38,412 nucleotides of DNA from Clostridiales bacterium (GCA_004558115.1 SFDT01000016.1:1-38412), one strand, 5' to 3'; counted from the stretch's first letter, positions 7,613 through 16,229 are shown. Notes: generated from the sequence alone by a model not told the origin. Numbers and translations are program-made.

Positions 7613-9419
7613 ACTTTTCCTCCTTTGGAATGTCGTTGCGCACGATGCGCTGGGCCGCCAGGTTCATCAGCGGATGGTCATAGCCGTCGATCCGGAGGAT
7701 CACCTTTGTAAATTGCTGATAAATGCTCTGCACGATCACATTGGAGCTGCCGCCGTACACGATCCCCAGCCGTTTTTTGACGTTTTGGATGCCGACGCCG
7801 TGATGATTGCCCACAGACGCGTACTGGTCGGTGGAGATCTCCTGCAGCCGGGCGGGGGACACGCCCTCGCCGTTGTCCTCCACCGTGATCTCCAGCACTT
7901 TTCCGTCCACCGCCGCCGTGATGGAGATCCGGCAATCGCTCTCCCGGTCGGCGAAGCCGTGGAAAAAGGAATTTCCCACAATGGGCTGAAGAATCATACG
8001 GGGGACCGGGATATCCAGCAGCCTTTCCGGAATATTGTGTACAAAGGCCACATCCTTGACGGTGCGGCAATTCATGATGGACACAAAGTTGTCCAGCAGG
8101 TGGATCTCCTCCCGCAGCGGCACCATGGGGATCTCCGTGCTGGTGGGGATATAGATGAGCTCCACAAATTCGCTCATCATATCGCTGGCCTCCTGGAGCC
8201 GCCCCATGGCCATGAGGCTCTTGATGGCAATGAGGGTGTTGTGCATAAAATGGGGACTCAGCTGGGTCTGCAAGAAGTCATATTCCGACCGCAGCTTTTC
8301 CGCCTCCCGGTTCTGGATGTCCACGATCAGCTTTTGCAGCTCCACCACCATGTGGTTGAACACATAGCCCAGGACCGTTACCTCCTGATAGCGGGACTGC
8401 ACCGGCACCACCTCCAGCTCCTCCGGGTCCATACGGCCGATGCTCTCCGTAAAGACCGTCAGGTCCCGCAGGGCCCGCTGCACCTGCACATACGATGCCA
8501 GAATGACAAGGACACCGGTGGCGATCACCGTCAAAATACACGCCGCCAGCACGTGCACCGCGCTGGTCAGCAGGTTGGAGATGTTCTGCTCCTCCACGAA
8601 CGTCCAGCCGCTTTCAGGGTCGTGATAGTTGGATACCATGTAGCTTTCGTTGTTTTTTTGGAGGATGCGGGAGTCGTTATACCCGTATTTTTCCGAAAAG
8701 GTGTTCATATTGGCCAGCCAGGTGCCCACCATCTGGGGCTTGGAATGGCAGACCACGATGCCGTTCTGGTCCAGGATGTAGACCTTGTCGCTCTCGCCCA
8801 CCAGCTTTTGCAGCGCCCGGAACTGGGCCTCCTGGGACGTGTTGATGACGATGACCGCAGCCGACTTCCCATCCTGGTCATATACCGTCCGGCCGTAGGA
8901 GAGGTAGTAGCTGCTGATATCCTCCACATCCACGAACCGCAGGTTCCAGCTCTCCGCCGTTTCGCCGCTGTAATGCTTGATGTACCAGTAGGAGTTCAGC
9001 AGGTTCCGGATGCTCTCATCCGTTTCATTGTCTGTCATGTAGACCTTCCGGGCGTTGATGACCACGTCGATAGTGGCGTCGATGCCCACCTTGTCCAGGA
9101 GCTTCTGCATCTCATCCAGACTTTTTTGCAGGACCTGCTCCTCCACCTCGCCGTCCACCAGCTGGGGATACAGCTCCTCGTAGATCATATCCATCACATT
9201 TTCCATGGAATGGCGGTTGCTGCTGCTGACATCACTGATCTGCTCCAGCACCTCCACACGGGCCTGCCCCTTTTCCATGAGGACAAAGCGCACCGTGAAA
9301 TAGATCACCGCGGCGGCTGCCATCACCAGCACGCACGCAATGCTCAGCATGACCGTTCGGAACACCACCTGGAAGATCTTCCTTGGTTTTTTCCGCCTTT
9401 CTTTGCACATACAAGCCAT
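7593..9419 (-). CDS. YesM-type membrane sensor histidine kinase
   Basis: A 608-residue kinase with a first membrane segment at about 20-45, an extracytoplasmic sensing region of about 250 residues (Cache-like by its position and the YDQDGK and ILDQNG strands), and a second membrane segment at about 295-322. A HAMP-like linker follows. The His_kinase motif LQTQLSPHFMHNTL has the phospho-His near residue 390. The ATPase domain shows GNSFFHGF, EDNGEGV and GVGIQNVKKRL. I prefer the second of three nearby ATGs (9419) because GGAGG lies 5 bases upstream; 9422 and 9410 are alternatives. It pairs with the overlapping response regulator and probably senses the locus substrate outside the cell. Confidence 0.9.
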   Translation of the reverse strand: MACMCKERRKKPRKIFQVVFRTVMLSIACVLVMAAAAVIYFTVRFVLMEKGQARVEVLEQISDVSSSNRHSMENVMDMIYEELYPQLVDGEVEEQVLQKSLDEMQKLLDKVGIDATIDVVINARKVYMTDNETDESIRNLLNSYWYIKHYSGETAESWNLRFVDVEDISSYYLSYGRTVYDQDGKSAAVIVINTSQEAQFRALQKLVGESDKVYILDQNGIVVCHSKPQMVGTWLANMNTFSEKYGYNDSRILQKNNESYMVSNYHDPESGWTFVEEQNISNLLTSAVHVLAACILTVIATGVLVILASYVQVQRALRDLTVFTESIGRMDPEELEVVPVQSRYQEVTVLGYVFNHMVVELQKLIVDIQNREAEKLRSEYDFLQTQLSPHFMHNTLIAIKSLMAMGRLQEASDMMSEFVELIYIPTSTEIPMVPLREEIHLLDNFVSIMNCRTVKDVAFVHNIPERLLDIPVPRMILQPIVGNSFFHGFADRESDCRISITAAVDGKVLEITVEDNGEGVSPARLQEISTDQYASVGNHHGVGIQNVKKRLGIVYGGSSNVIVQSIYQQFTKVILRIDGYDHPLMNLAAQRIVRNDIPKEEKYEDLGG

Positions 9420-9491
9420 CATTTCCTCCGCTCCCGCGCGCCGCTGCGCACGCGGTCTTTAGTTCATGTCGAAAAAAGTATATCAGAGAAT

Positions 9492-9518
9492 GCGGCGAAA
9501 AACTATCTTTTTCGCCGC
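9492..9518. promoter_or_regulatory. Perfect 11-bp inverted repeat in the divergent spacer
   Basis: GCGGCGAAAAA (9492-9502) and TTTTTCGCCGC (9508-9518) are separated by CTATC. It lies between the divergent kinase and sulfatase genes, just upstream of the candidate sulfatase -35. No gene ends here, so a terminator is not expected; an operator is more likely. Confidence 0.5.
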
Positions 9519-9531
9519 CGGTCCCTCCCGG

Positions 9532-9561
9532 TTGACAAGCCGGACCGCGAAATGCTACTCT
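9532..9561 (+). promoter_or_regulatory. Candidate promoter of the second sulfatase
   Basis: A consensus -35, TTGACA (9532-9537), is followed after 18 bp by a weak -10, TACTCT (9556-9561). The transcript would begin about 45 bases before the sulfatase ATG. Confidence 0.5.
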
Positions 9562-9614
9562 GGATACAGCCCCGCTCCCCCAAAGGAGCGGGAGATCAAA
9601 CAGAAATGATGTGA

Positions 9615-11105
9615 ATGACCTTGCGGGCGATCTTACTGCTGTTCGACTCTTTGAACCGCCACTGTCTCTCCCCCTACGGCTGCGACTGGACCATCACGCC
9701 CAATTTTCAGCGTCTTGCCCGGCACACGGTCCGTTTTGACCGCTGCTACGCCGGCTCCCTCCCCTGTATGCCGGCCCGCCGGGAGCTGCATACCGGACGG
9801 TACAATTTCCTCCACCGGAGCTGGGGACCCATTGAGCCCTACGACGATTCCATGCCCCAGATCCTGAAGCAGCACGGCGTATACACCCACCTCATATCCG
9901 ACCACCAGCACTACTGGGAGGACGGCGGCGCTACTTACCATACCCGCTATAACTCCTGGGAGTGCGTGCGCGGCCAGGAGGGGGACCCCTGGAAGGCCCG
10001 GGTGGAGGACCCGGTCATCCCGCCCCACCTGGGACAGGCCAGCCGCCAGGACACCATCAACCGCGCCTATTTCACCTGCGAGGATCAGCAGCCCCTGGCC
10101 CAGGTGTTCCAGCTGGCCCAGGATTTTCTGGAGGTCAACCGCGACGCGGACAATTGGCTGCTCCATGTGGAGCCCTTTGACCCCCATGAGCCGTTTTTCA
10201 CCCAGGAGCACTACCAGGCACTGTACCCTGACGACTACGACGGTCCCCGGTTCGACTGGCCGGACTACGCCAGGGTCACGGAGTCTCTCAGCGCCCAGGC
10301 GCACTGCCGCAACCAGTACGGCGCCCTGCTCTCCATGTGCGACACTTATCTGGGCCGTCTGCTGGACACCATGGACCGCTATGATCTGTGGAAGGACACG
10401 ATGCTGATCGTTGCCACGGACCACGGCTTTTTGCTGGGGGAGCACGACTGGTGGGCGAAAAACCGCTCTCCCTTCTACGAGGAGCTGGTCCACACGCCGC
10501 TGTTCATCTGGGACCCCCGGGAAAAGGCCGCGGACACGGCCCGGAGCGCCCTGGTCCAGACCATCGACCTGGCCCCCACGCTGCTGCGCTTTTTCGATGT
10601 GGACCCCACCCCGGATATGCAGGGACACGACCTGCGCCCCGTGCTCCGGTCCGACGCGCCTGTCCGGGAGAGCTGCCTGTTCGGCATGCACGGCTCCCAC
10701 GTCTGCGTCACGGATGGACACTATGTCTACATGCGGGCTGACCGCCCCGGCAAGGCGCTGTATGATTATACGCTTCTTCCCCTCCACCAGCGGGCCATGT
10801 ACGCACCGGAGGAGCTGCGCCGTCTGGAGCTGGCGCCGCCCTTCTCCTTCACCAAAGGCTGTCCCCTGCTGAAGGTCCCCATGCCCAGAGACTTCTACCC
10901 CTTCATGTCCTGCGTGGAGGAGGAGCGGCGGGACCTGCTCTTTGACCTGGACCAGGACCCCCGCCAGCTGCATCCCCTTCAGGACAGTCAGCAGGAGCGC
11001 CGCCTGATTGGAGAAATGGTGCGGCTCATGGAGGAAAACGACGCCCCTGCGGAGCAATTCGCCCGCCTGGGGCTGGAAGCGGACGCTTCCGCCCCGGAGC
11101 AGTGA
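9615..11105 (+). CDS. Second cytosolic Cys-type sulfatase
   Basis: A 496-residue sulfatase-family protein. The activation motif is LPCMPARRELHTG with Cys51 as the predicted formylglycine. Metal-site residues include D11 near the N-terminus and D269/H270 in ATDHGFLLGEHDWW. There is no signal peptide, so it should be cytosolic. It is not a close duplicate of the other sulfatase and probably acts on a different ester or position. The ATG at 9615 follows an in-frame stop directly (ATGATGTGA), which fixes the upstream limit. The ribosome binding site is poor: the nearest purine run, GGGAG, is about 20 bases away. Divergent from the kinase gene and probably part of its regulon. Confidence 0.87.
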   Translation: MTLRAILLLFDSLNRHCLSPYGCDWTITPNFQRLARHTVRFDRCYAGSLPCMPARRELHTGRYNFLHRSWGPIEPYDDSMPQILKQHGVYTHLISDHQHYWEDGGATYHTRYNSWECVRGQEGDPWKARVEDPVIPPHLGQASRQDTINRAYFTCEDQQPLAQVFQLAQDFLEVNRDADNWLLHVEPFDPHEPFFTQEHYQALYPDDYDGPRFDWPDYARVTESLSAQAHCRNQYGALLSMCDTYLGRLLDTMDRYDLWKDTMLIVATDHGFLLGEHDWWAKNRSPFYEELVHTPLFIWDPREKAADTARSALVQTIDLAPTLLRFFDVDPTPDMQGHDLRPVLRSDAPVRESCLFGMHGSHVCVTDGHYVYMRADRPGKALYDYTLLPLHQRAMYAPEELRRLELAPPFSFTKGCPLLKVPMPRDFYPFMSCVEEERRDLLFDLDQDPRQLHPLQDSQQERRLIGEMVRLMEENDAPAEQFARLGLEADASAPEQ

Positions 11106-11127
11106 CTTCCTTGTAAAAAAAGCCGAA

Positions 11128-11171
11128 AAACAGGCGGAACGGGCATCCATGGATGCCCGTTCCGCCTGTTT
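11128..11171. terminator. Bidirectional terminator, 44-bp perfect palindrome
   Basis: A continuous palindrome with 22-bp arms is centred between 11149 and 11150 (core ATCCATGGAT), with A-rich sequence on the left and T-rich on the right. It separates the convergent sulfatase and LysR genes and can terminate both. Confidence 0.8.
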
Positions 11172-11189
11172 GCTTGTATGTTCCGCCTG

Positions 11190-12104
11190 TTACGTATCCA
11201 CGCTGAAGGTCTTCAGGTTTTCCACAAATTCCGCTGCCAGAGGACTGAGCACATGGGCCTTCCGGCAGATCCAGCCGATGGAGATGGGCTGGTCAAAGCC
11301 CTCGATGGGCCGCTTTTCGATACCCAGGGCCTTGTTTCCCTCCGAGATGACGCCGATGCCGAAATCATAGCCGTTGCAGGCGGTCATCACCTGGAGGCTC
11401 TGGTAAAGGTCGCTGATGATATTCACCTTTTTTGGATAAAAATCCGCCGCCAGAAATTCCTCATGCAGGATGGAGGGGGCGTCCGCGTCCAGGGCGTACA
11501 TGATGCAGGGATAGGGCTGCAGGTCTTCAAAGGTCACGGAGGTCTTGGCCGCCAGCGGGTGGTTTTTATGGATGAACACAGAGGGAACGCTGGTGATGAG
11601 CTCATGAAATTCCAGGCCGCTCTCCTCAAACACGCGGTTCATGAATTTCCGGTTATGCTCGCCCACGAACAACACGCCCAGCTCACTTTCGCCGTCCGCC
11701 ACCTGCTGGATGACCTCGGGGTTTTGTCCGATGAGCAGCTTATAGGTATAGGAGTCCATGGTGGACTTTTTTTGCAGCATGGTCAGCGCGTCGATCACAA
11801 AGCAGTAATGCTGGCTGCTGACGTTCAGCTCCTCATGGGTATTGCGGATCTCCTGCTTGAAATGCTGCGTGATCTGGTCCGCGTCCTTGAGGAGGCGGTT
11901 TCCCATCCGGACCAACTCCTCGCCCTCCGCCGTCAGGGTGATGCCGGCGCTGGAGCGGACAAAGATGGTGATCCCCAGTTCCTCCTCCACCGCGCGGACC
12001 ATTTTGCTGATGCCGGGCTGCGTGACATACAGCGTTTGCGCGGCCTTGCTGAAGGAGCCGCATTTCGCGATCATGGCAATGTATTTCAGCTGCAGCAGAG
12101 TCAT
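11190..12104 (-). CDS. LysR-family transcriptional regulator
   Basis: A 304-residue DNA-binding regulator. The N-terminal winged helix-turn-helix contains FSKAAQTLYVTQPGISKMVR (about 18-37). The effector-binding domain (about 90-300) has the usual LysR layout. It is divergent from the carrier/C-S lyase operon across a 243-bp spacer with LysR-type dyads, so it most likely controls that operon and itself. The ligand is probably a sulfur amino acid or a product, by context only. A GGAAGGAAG site precedes the ATG. Confidence 0.9.
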   Translation of the reverse strand: MTLLQLKYIAMIAKCGSFSKAAQTLYVTQPGISKMVRAVEEELGITIFVRSSAGITLTAEGEELVRMGNRLLKDADQITQHFKQEIRNTHEELNVSSQHYCFVIDALTMLQKKSTMDSYTYKLLIGQNPEVIQQVADGESELGVLFVGEHNRKFMNRVFEESGLEFHELITSVPSVFIHKNHPLAAKTSVTFEDLQPYPCIMYALDADAPSILHEEFLAADFYPKKVNIISDLYQSLQVMTACNGYDFGIGVISEGNKALGIEKRPIEGFDQPISIGWICRKAHVLSPLAAEFVENLKTFSVDT

Positions 12105-12145
12105 GGTGCTTCCTTCCTTTCGTTGGTGCTGCGGTCTTTTCTCCC

Positions 12146-12196
12146 ATTATAGCGGATTTTCCCCAAAAATCATCCTATTTTAGTAGGAAATTCCTA
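12146..12196. promoter_or_regulatory. LysR operator region with autoregulated promoter
   Basis: The regulator promoter has a -10 TATAAT (complement of 12146-12151). Just upstream are two dyads: CCTA/TAGG at 12174-12187, and TAGGAA-A-TTCCTA at 12184-12196. The second fits the T-N11-A LysR box exactly. Their overlap with the -35 region suggests autorepression. The rest of the spacer up to 12347 leads to the carrier gene. Confidence 0.55.
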
Positions 12197-12255
12197 TTTC
12201 TTTTTACGGCAGCCGCCCATAATCGAAAGTTATGTCAGGCAAAAACATTTTGTTA

Positions 12256-12285
12256 TTGGACAAAACACGACCGTTTGCGTAAACT
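12256..12285 (+). promoter_or_regulatory. Candidate promoter of the brnQ-lyase operon
   Basis: TTGGAC (12256-12261) and TAAACT (12280-12285) are 18 bp apart, about 60 bp downstream of the LysR dyads. The match is moderate, as for an activator-dependent promoter. Confidence 0.35.
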
Positions 12286-12347
12286 AAACATAGTAAACCC
12301 GTAGGAATTGCGTGATTTTGTAGAAACACAACTTGGAGGGGAAACTT

Positions 12348-13637
12348 ATGAAAAAGCAGATCAAGGCAGCAGATATCCTGTTTATCGGTCTGGCATTCTT
12401 CGCGACCTACTTTGGCGCCGGCAACCTGATCTTCCCGCCGATGCTGGGTCTCAAGAGCGGCTCCAGCTGGACCGCGGGCATGATCGGTATGCTTGCCTCC
12501 GGTGTGGGCCTGCCCATCCTGTCCATCCTCATTCTGGGCAAGTGCGGTTCCGTGCAGAAGATCTCCGAGCATGTACACAAGAAATTCTACACCGTCTTTA
12601 TCGGCATGATCATGATCCTCTGCTGTTGCGTCTCCATCCCCAGAACGGCGGCTGTGGGCATTGAGATGGGCCTGCAGGGCGTCTGGGGCGGCGCTCCCTA
12701 TCTGGTCTCCGTCATCATTTACTTCCTGATCGCTTTCTTCTTCGCCAAGGACCGGGGCTCCGCCCTGGACAAGGTGGGCAAGATCCTGACCCCCGTCATG
12801 ACGGTCATCCTTTTGATCCTGGTCATCAAGGGCGCCGTCAGCCCCATCGGCACGCCTGCCGAGCCCACGGTGGACAACGCGTTTTTGAACAGCTTCCTGG
12901 GCGGTTACAGCACCGGCGACGTGCTGGTGTCCTTCCTGATGGCCACGGTGTTCTTCAGCACCATCCGGAACAAGGGCTATGAGGGCGAGCAGCTGAAAAA
13001 GGTGAACCTGGGCGCCGGCCTGGTGGCGGCGGCCTGCCTGGCCATCATCTACGGCGGCCTCCTCTTCATGGGCGCCTGCGTCAGCGGGGAGTTCTCCTCT
13101 GACATCGGCAATGCCGAGCTGCTGCTGACCGTCATCCGCCGCAGCGGCGGACAGATCGCCATCTACGGCCTGTGCCTCTCCGTCATTCTGGCCTGCCTGA
13201 CCACGGCCATCGGCCAGATCACCGCCGTGGCGGACTTCTTTGAAGCCGAGACCCACGGCAAGCTGCCCTACAAGATCCTGGTCATCATCGTCCCCGTGGT
13301 CACCACCGTCGTCGCCAGCTTCGGCCTGGACACCATCGTGAGCCTCACTTCCCCCTGGTTCTCCTTTACATACCCCATCGCCCTGGTGCTGATGCTGCTG
13401 GGCATTTTTGAGAAGTTCATCCCCAACGACGGCGGCTTCAAGGGCGCTACTTACTTCACCGTGGTGTATGCCTTCCTGGACCTGCCCGCGGAGTACGGCG
13501 TGCACATCGGCGTCCTGGATAAGCTGCTGGGCCTGATCCCCCTGTACAACTACGGCTTTGGCTGGGTGGTGCCCGCCGTGGCCGGCTTCATCATCGGCCT
13601 GGTCGTCTATCCCCAGCTGAGCAAAAAAGCACAGTAA
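12348..13637 (+). CDS. brnQ: BrnQ/LIVCS-family amino-acid:cation symporter
   Basis: Integral membrane carrier (429 aa, about 12 membrane segments) of the branched-chain amino acid:cation symporter family. The N-terminal signature is DILFIGLAFFATYFGAGNLI. The ATG at 12348 follows GGAGGGG at good spacing; a TTG frame extension upstream is just that ribosome binding site. It is first in an operon with two Cys/Met-metabolism PLP enzymes, spaced 48 and 54 bp. The transported solute may therefore be methionine or another sulfur amino acid rather than Leu/Ile/Val; that is inference. Confidence 0.9.
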   Translation: MKKQIKAADILFIGLAFFATYFGAGNLIFPPMLGLKSGSSWTAGMIGMLASGVGLPILSILILGKCGSVQKISEHVHKKFYTVFIGMIMILCCCVSIPRTAAVGIEMGLQGVWGGAPYLVSVIIYFLIAFFFAKDRGSALDKVGKILTPVMTVILLILVIKGAVSPIGTPAEPTVDNAFLNSFLGGYSTGDVLVSFLMATVFFSTIRNKGYEGEQLKKVNLGAGLVAAACLAIIYGGLLFMGACVSGEFSSDIGNAELLLTVIRRSGGQIAIYGLCLSVILACLTTAIGQITAVADFFEAETHGKLPYKILVIIVPVVTTVVASFGLDTIVSLTSPWFSFTYPIALVLMLLGIFEKFIPNDGGFKGATYFTVVYAFLDLPAEYGVHIGVLDKLLGLIPLYNYGFGWVVPAVAGFIIGLVVYPQLSKKAQ

Positions 13638-13685
13638 CCCGGTCATAATCTTTCGATCAATTTTTGCATAAATGGAGGGGTTTTC

Positions 13686-14885
13686 ATGTCGATCCAAAAG
13701 AGTGATACGACCAAATATATCCACAGCGGCAACGGTGAGCTCTGCTATGAGCTGAACAAGGCCCTGACGGTGCCGGAAACATTCCCCATCTACCTGTCCT
13801 CCGCCTACATTTTCGATTCCATTGATCCCATCGACAAGATCTGCGACGAGGGTGCCCCGGGCTACGCCTATTTCCGTCTGGGCAACCCCAACGCCGACGC
13901 GGTGTCCAGCATCCTGGCGGAGGGCGACGGCGCCGAAAAGGGCCTGGTGTTCGCCTCCGGCATGGCGGCCATCACCACCTCCATCCTGGCCGTGGTGAAA
14001 CCCGGCGACCACATCGTGGCCTCTCCCATCATTTACGGTGAGGCGTTCTATTTCCTGAAGTACGAGCTGAAGCGCTGGGGCGTGGAGACCACGTTCATCG
14101 ACTTCAACACCCAGGATGTGGCGGACTACATGCGGCCCAACACAACACTGGTCTACGGCGAGACCATCGCCAATCCCCTGATGTCCGTGCCCGATATCCA
14201 GCACCTGGCGGATGTGGCCCACGCCCACGGCGCCAAGCTGTTCATTGACAACACCTTCGCCACCTCCATCATCGCAAAGCCCATGAAGTTCGGCGCGGAC
14301 CTGGTCCTTTACAGCGCCACCAAGTACCTGGGCGGCCACGACGACCTGGTGGGCGGCGCGGTGCTGGGCTCTCAGGAGCTCATCAAGAAGATCAAGTTCT
14401 ACCTGGGCCTGTACGGCTCCAACCTGGGGGCCACGGAGTCCTGGCTGCTGGCCCGCAGCCTGCGGACGCTGCCCCTGCGCGTGAAGAAAATGTCCGAAAA
14501 CGCGCTGGCCCTGGCCAAGTTCTTCGAGTCCCACCCCAAGGTGGAGAAGGTGTATTACCCCGGTCTGGAGTCCTCTCCCAGCAAGGCCCTGGCGGATCAG
14601 CAGTTCGAGGGCAACGGCTACGGCGGTATGCTGTGCGTCAATTTCAAGGGCGGCATGGCGGAGATCAACAAGCTGATCCAGAGCCTGCAAATCGTGCGCT
14701 TCGTGCCCACGCTGGCAGGCGTCGGCACCACGCTGACCTATCCGCCCAAGGCCTCCCACCGGGACCTGAACCAGGAGGAGCTGGCCGCCATCGGCATTAC
14801 CATGGGCCAGATCCGGCTCTCCTCCGGTCTGGAGGACACGGCGGACCTGCTGAACGATTTTGACCAGGCCTTGGCCAAGCTTTGA
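13686..14885 (+). CDS. PLP-dependent Cys/Met-metabolism lyase, copy 1
   Basis: A 399-residue member of the gamma-family transsulfuration enzymes (cystathionine gamma-lyase, methionine gamma-lyase, O-acetylhomoserine sulfhydrylase). The PLP lysine is K213 in SATKYLGGH, and IDNTFAT carries the Asp that pairs with the pyridine nitrogen. The substrate-side Tyr is kept in IIYGEAF, but the Cys typical of methionine gamma-lyase next to it is Glu. The phosphate-binding loop reads YFRLGNPN rather than YSRxxNPT. Cytosolic. A GGAGGGG site precedes the ATG. The reaction is C-S bond cleavage or formation; the exact substrate is not decided by sequence. Confidence 0.85.
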   Translation: MSIQKSDTTKYIHSGNGELCYELNKALTVPETFPIYLSSAYIFDSIDPIDKICDEGAPGYAYFRLGNPNADAVSSILAEGDGAEKGLVFASGMAAITTSILAVVKPGDHIVASPIIYGEAFYFLKYELKRWGVETTFIDFNTQDVADYMRPNTTLVYGETIANPLMSVPDIQHLADVAHAHGAKLFIDNTFATSIIAKPMKFGADLVLYSATKYLGGHDDLVGGAVLGSQELIKKIKFYLGLYGSNLGATESWLLARSLRTLPLRVKKMSENALALAKFFESHPKVEKVYYPGLESSPSKALADQQFEGNGYGGMLCVNFKGGMAEINKLIQSLQIVRFVPTLAGVGTTLTYPPKASHRDLNQEELAAIGITMGQIRLSSGLEDTADLLNDFDQALAKL

Positions 14886-14939
14886 TAATAGGAAGAATCC
14901 CGGCGGCATACCGGGCGGAAAAACAGGAGGTAGATAACA

Positions 14940-16151
14940 ATGAGCCAGCTGAAACTGAAGCATCCGGAATTCGACCCCAGCAGTGTGAAGTTCGATACCG
15001 TGGAAGTGCACGGCGGTGAACCGCGGGATATGTACGGCGCCCTGATCCCCCCCATTTACCAGACCTCCACCTTCTACTTCGATTCCACGGACGACGCTGT
15101 GGAGGCCTGTGCCGACTACGCGGAGAGCTTTGCGTACAGCCGCATCACCAACCCCTCTCAGGATTATCTGGAGCAGAAGCTGGCCGCCCTGGAACACGGC
15201 AAAGGCGCCGTGGCCTATGCCTCCGGCATGGGTGCCGTGTCCGGCGCCCTGTTCGCCCTTTTGAAAAGCGGCGACCACGCCATCTTCACAAAGGCCAAAT
15301 ACTCCGGCACCGAGGACATCACCACCGACTGGCTGCCCCGGTTCGGCATCTCCTACGACACCTTTGACGCCGCGGACCTGAGCCAGCTCGAACCGCTCAT
15401 CAAGCCCAACACCAAGCTCATCTACATTGAAACGCCCGCCAACCCCACCATGGTCCTGGTGGACATTCAGGGCGTGGTGGACATTGCGAAAAAGCACGGG
15501 CTGAAGGTCTTTGTGGACAACACCTTCGCCTCCCCCTACAACACGAATCCCCTGGACTTCGGCGCGGATGTGGTCATCCACAGCCTGACCAAGTACATCG
15601 GCGGCCACGGCGACCTGCTGGGCGGCGCCGTGGTCTCCAATGACACGGAGTTCCTCCGCCAGTGCCGCCTGGGCACCCTGATGCACTTCGGCTCCGTCAT
15701 CGCGCCCTTCACCGCCTTCCTGGCCAGCCGCGGCCTGAAGACCCTGGGCGTCAGAATGCGGCAGTACAACGCCAACGCCCTGAAGATCGCCCGCTGGCTG
15801 GAGAACAACCCCAAGATCGAGACCGTCCGCTATCCCATGCTGGAGTCCAATCCCCAGTACGAGATCGCCAAGCGGCAGATGCGGGGCGGCAGCGGCATGA
15901 TCAGCTTTGATGTGGTCGGCGGCCTGGAAGCAGGCAAGAAGTTCATCAACAGCCTGAAGCTCTGCACCCTGGCGGTCTCGCTGGGCGACACGGAGACTCT
16001 GGTGGAGCAGGCCGCCACCATGACCCACACCATGATCCCCAGGGAGACCCGGGAGGCTGCCGGCATCACCGACGGCATGATCCGCATGTCCGTCGGCCTG
16101 GAGGACCCGGACGATATCATCGCCGACCTCAAGCAGGCCCTGGGGGACTGA
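14940..16151 (+). CDS. PLP-dependent Cys/Met-metabolism lyase, copy 2
   Basis: A 403-residue paralogue of the preceding gene. The PLP lysine is K218 in SLTKYIGGHGD. VDNTFAS and the phosphate-binding stretch AYSRITNPS are closer to the classic family pattern than in copy 1. The active-site Tyr is in KYSGTED. An AGGAGG site lies before the ATG. The pair probably works in sequence or on different thiol/thioether amino acids (cysteine, homocysteine, methionine, cystathionine), releasing sulfide or methanethiol plus a keto acid and ammonia. The operon ends at a strong bidirectional terminator. Confidence 0.87.
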   Translation: MSQLKLKHPEFDPSSVKFDTVEVHGGEPRDMYGALIPPIYQTSTFYFDSTDDAVEACADYAESFAYSRITNPSQDYLEQKLAALEHGKGAVAYASGMGAVSGALFALLKSGDHAIFTKAKYSGTEDITTDWLPRFGISYDTFDAADLSQLEPLIKPNTKLIYIETPANPTMVLVDIQGVVDIAKKHGLKVFVDNTFASPYNTNPLDFGADVVIHSLTKYIGGHGDLLGGAVVSNDTEFLRQCRLGTLMHFGSVIAPFTAFLASRGLKTLGVRMRQYNANALKIARWLENNPKIETVRYPMLESNPQYEIAKRQMRGGSGMISFDVVGGLEAGKKFINSLKLCTLAVSLGDTETLVEQAATMTHTMIPRETREAAGITDGMIRMSVGLEDPDDIIADLKQALGD

Positions 16152-16190
16152 CCTGTCTCACAGAGTCCGAGTCTTTCTTCCCTGCACATA

Positions 16191-16229
16191 AAAAAAGAAG
16201 CCTGGCCCATAGGGTCAGGCTTCTTTTTT
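16191..16229. terminator. Bidirectional terminator
   Basis: AAAAAAGAAGCCTG (16191-16204) pairs with CAGGCTTCTTTTTT (16216-16229), with an inner CCC/GGG extension. It ends the lyase operon on the plus strand and the DUF4015 gene on the minus strand; the latter's TAA lies in the T-run. Confidence 0.9.

Noticed and set aside
6134..9419. Phage or plasmid origin for the locus
   Set aside because: Composition and ribosome binding sites match the rest of the window, and no integrase, attachment site or mobility gene was found.
12204..16028. A 1274-residue open frame on the minus strand
   Set aside because: It is antisense to brnQ and both lyases, is rich in Gly/His/Gln/Asp low-complexity translation typical of GC-rich shadow frames, has no domain, and crosses the LysR/brnQ promoter.
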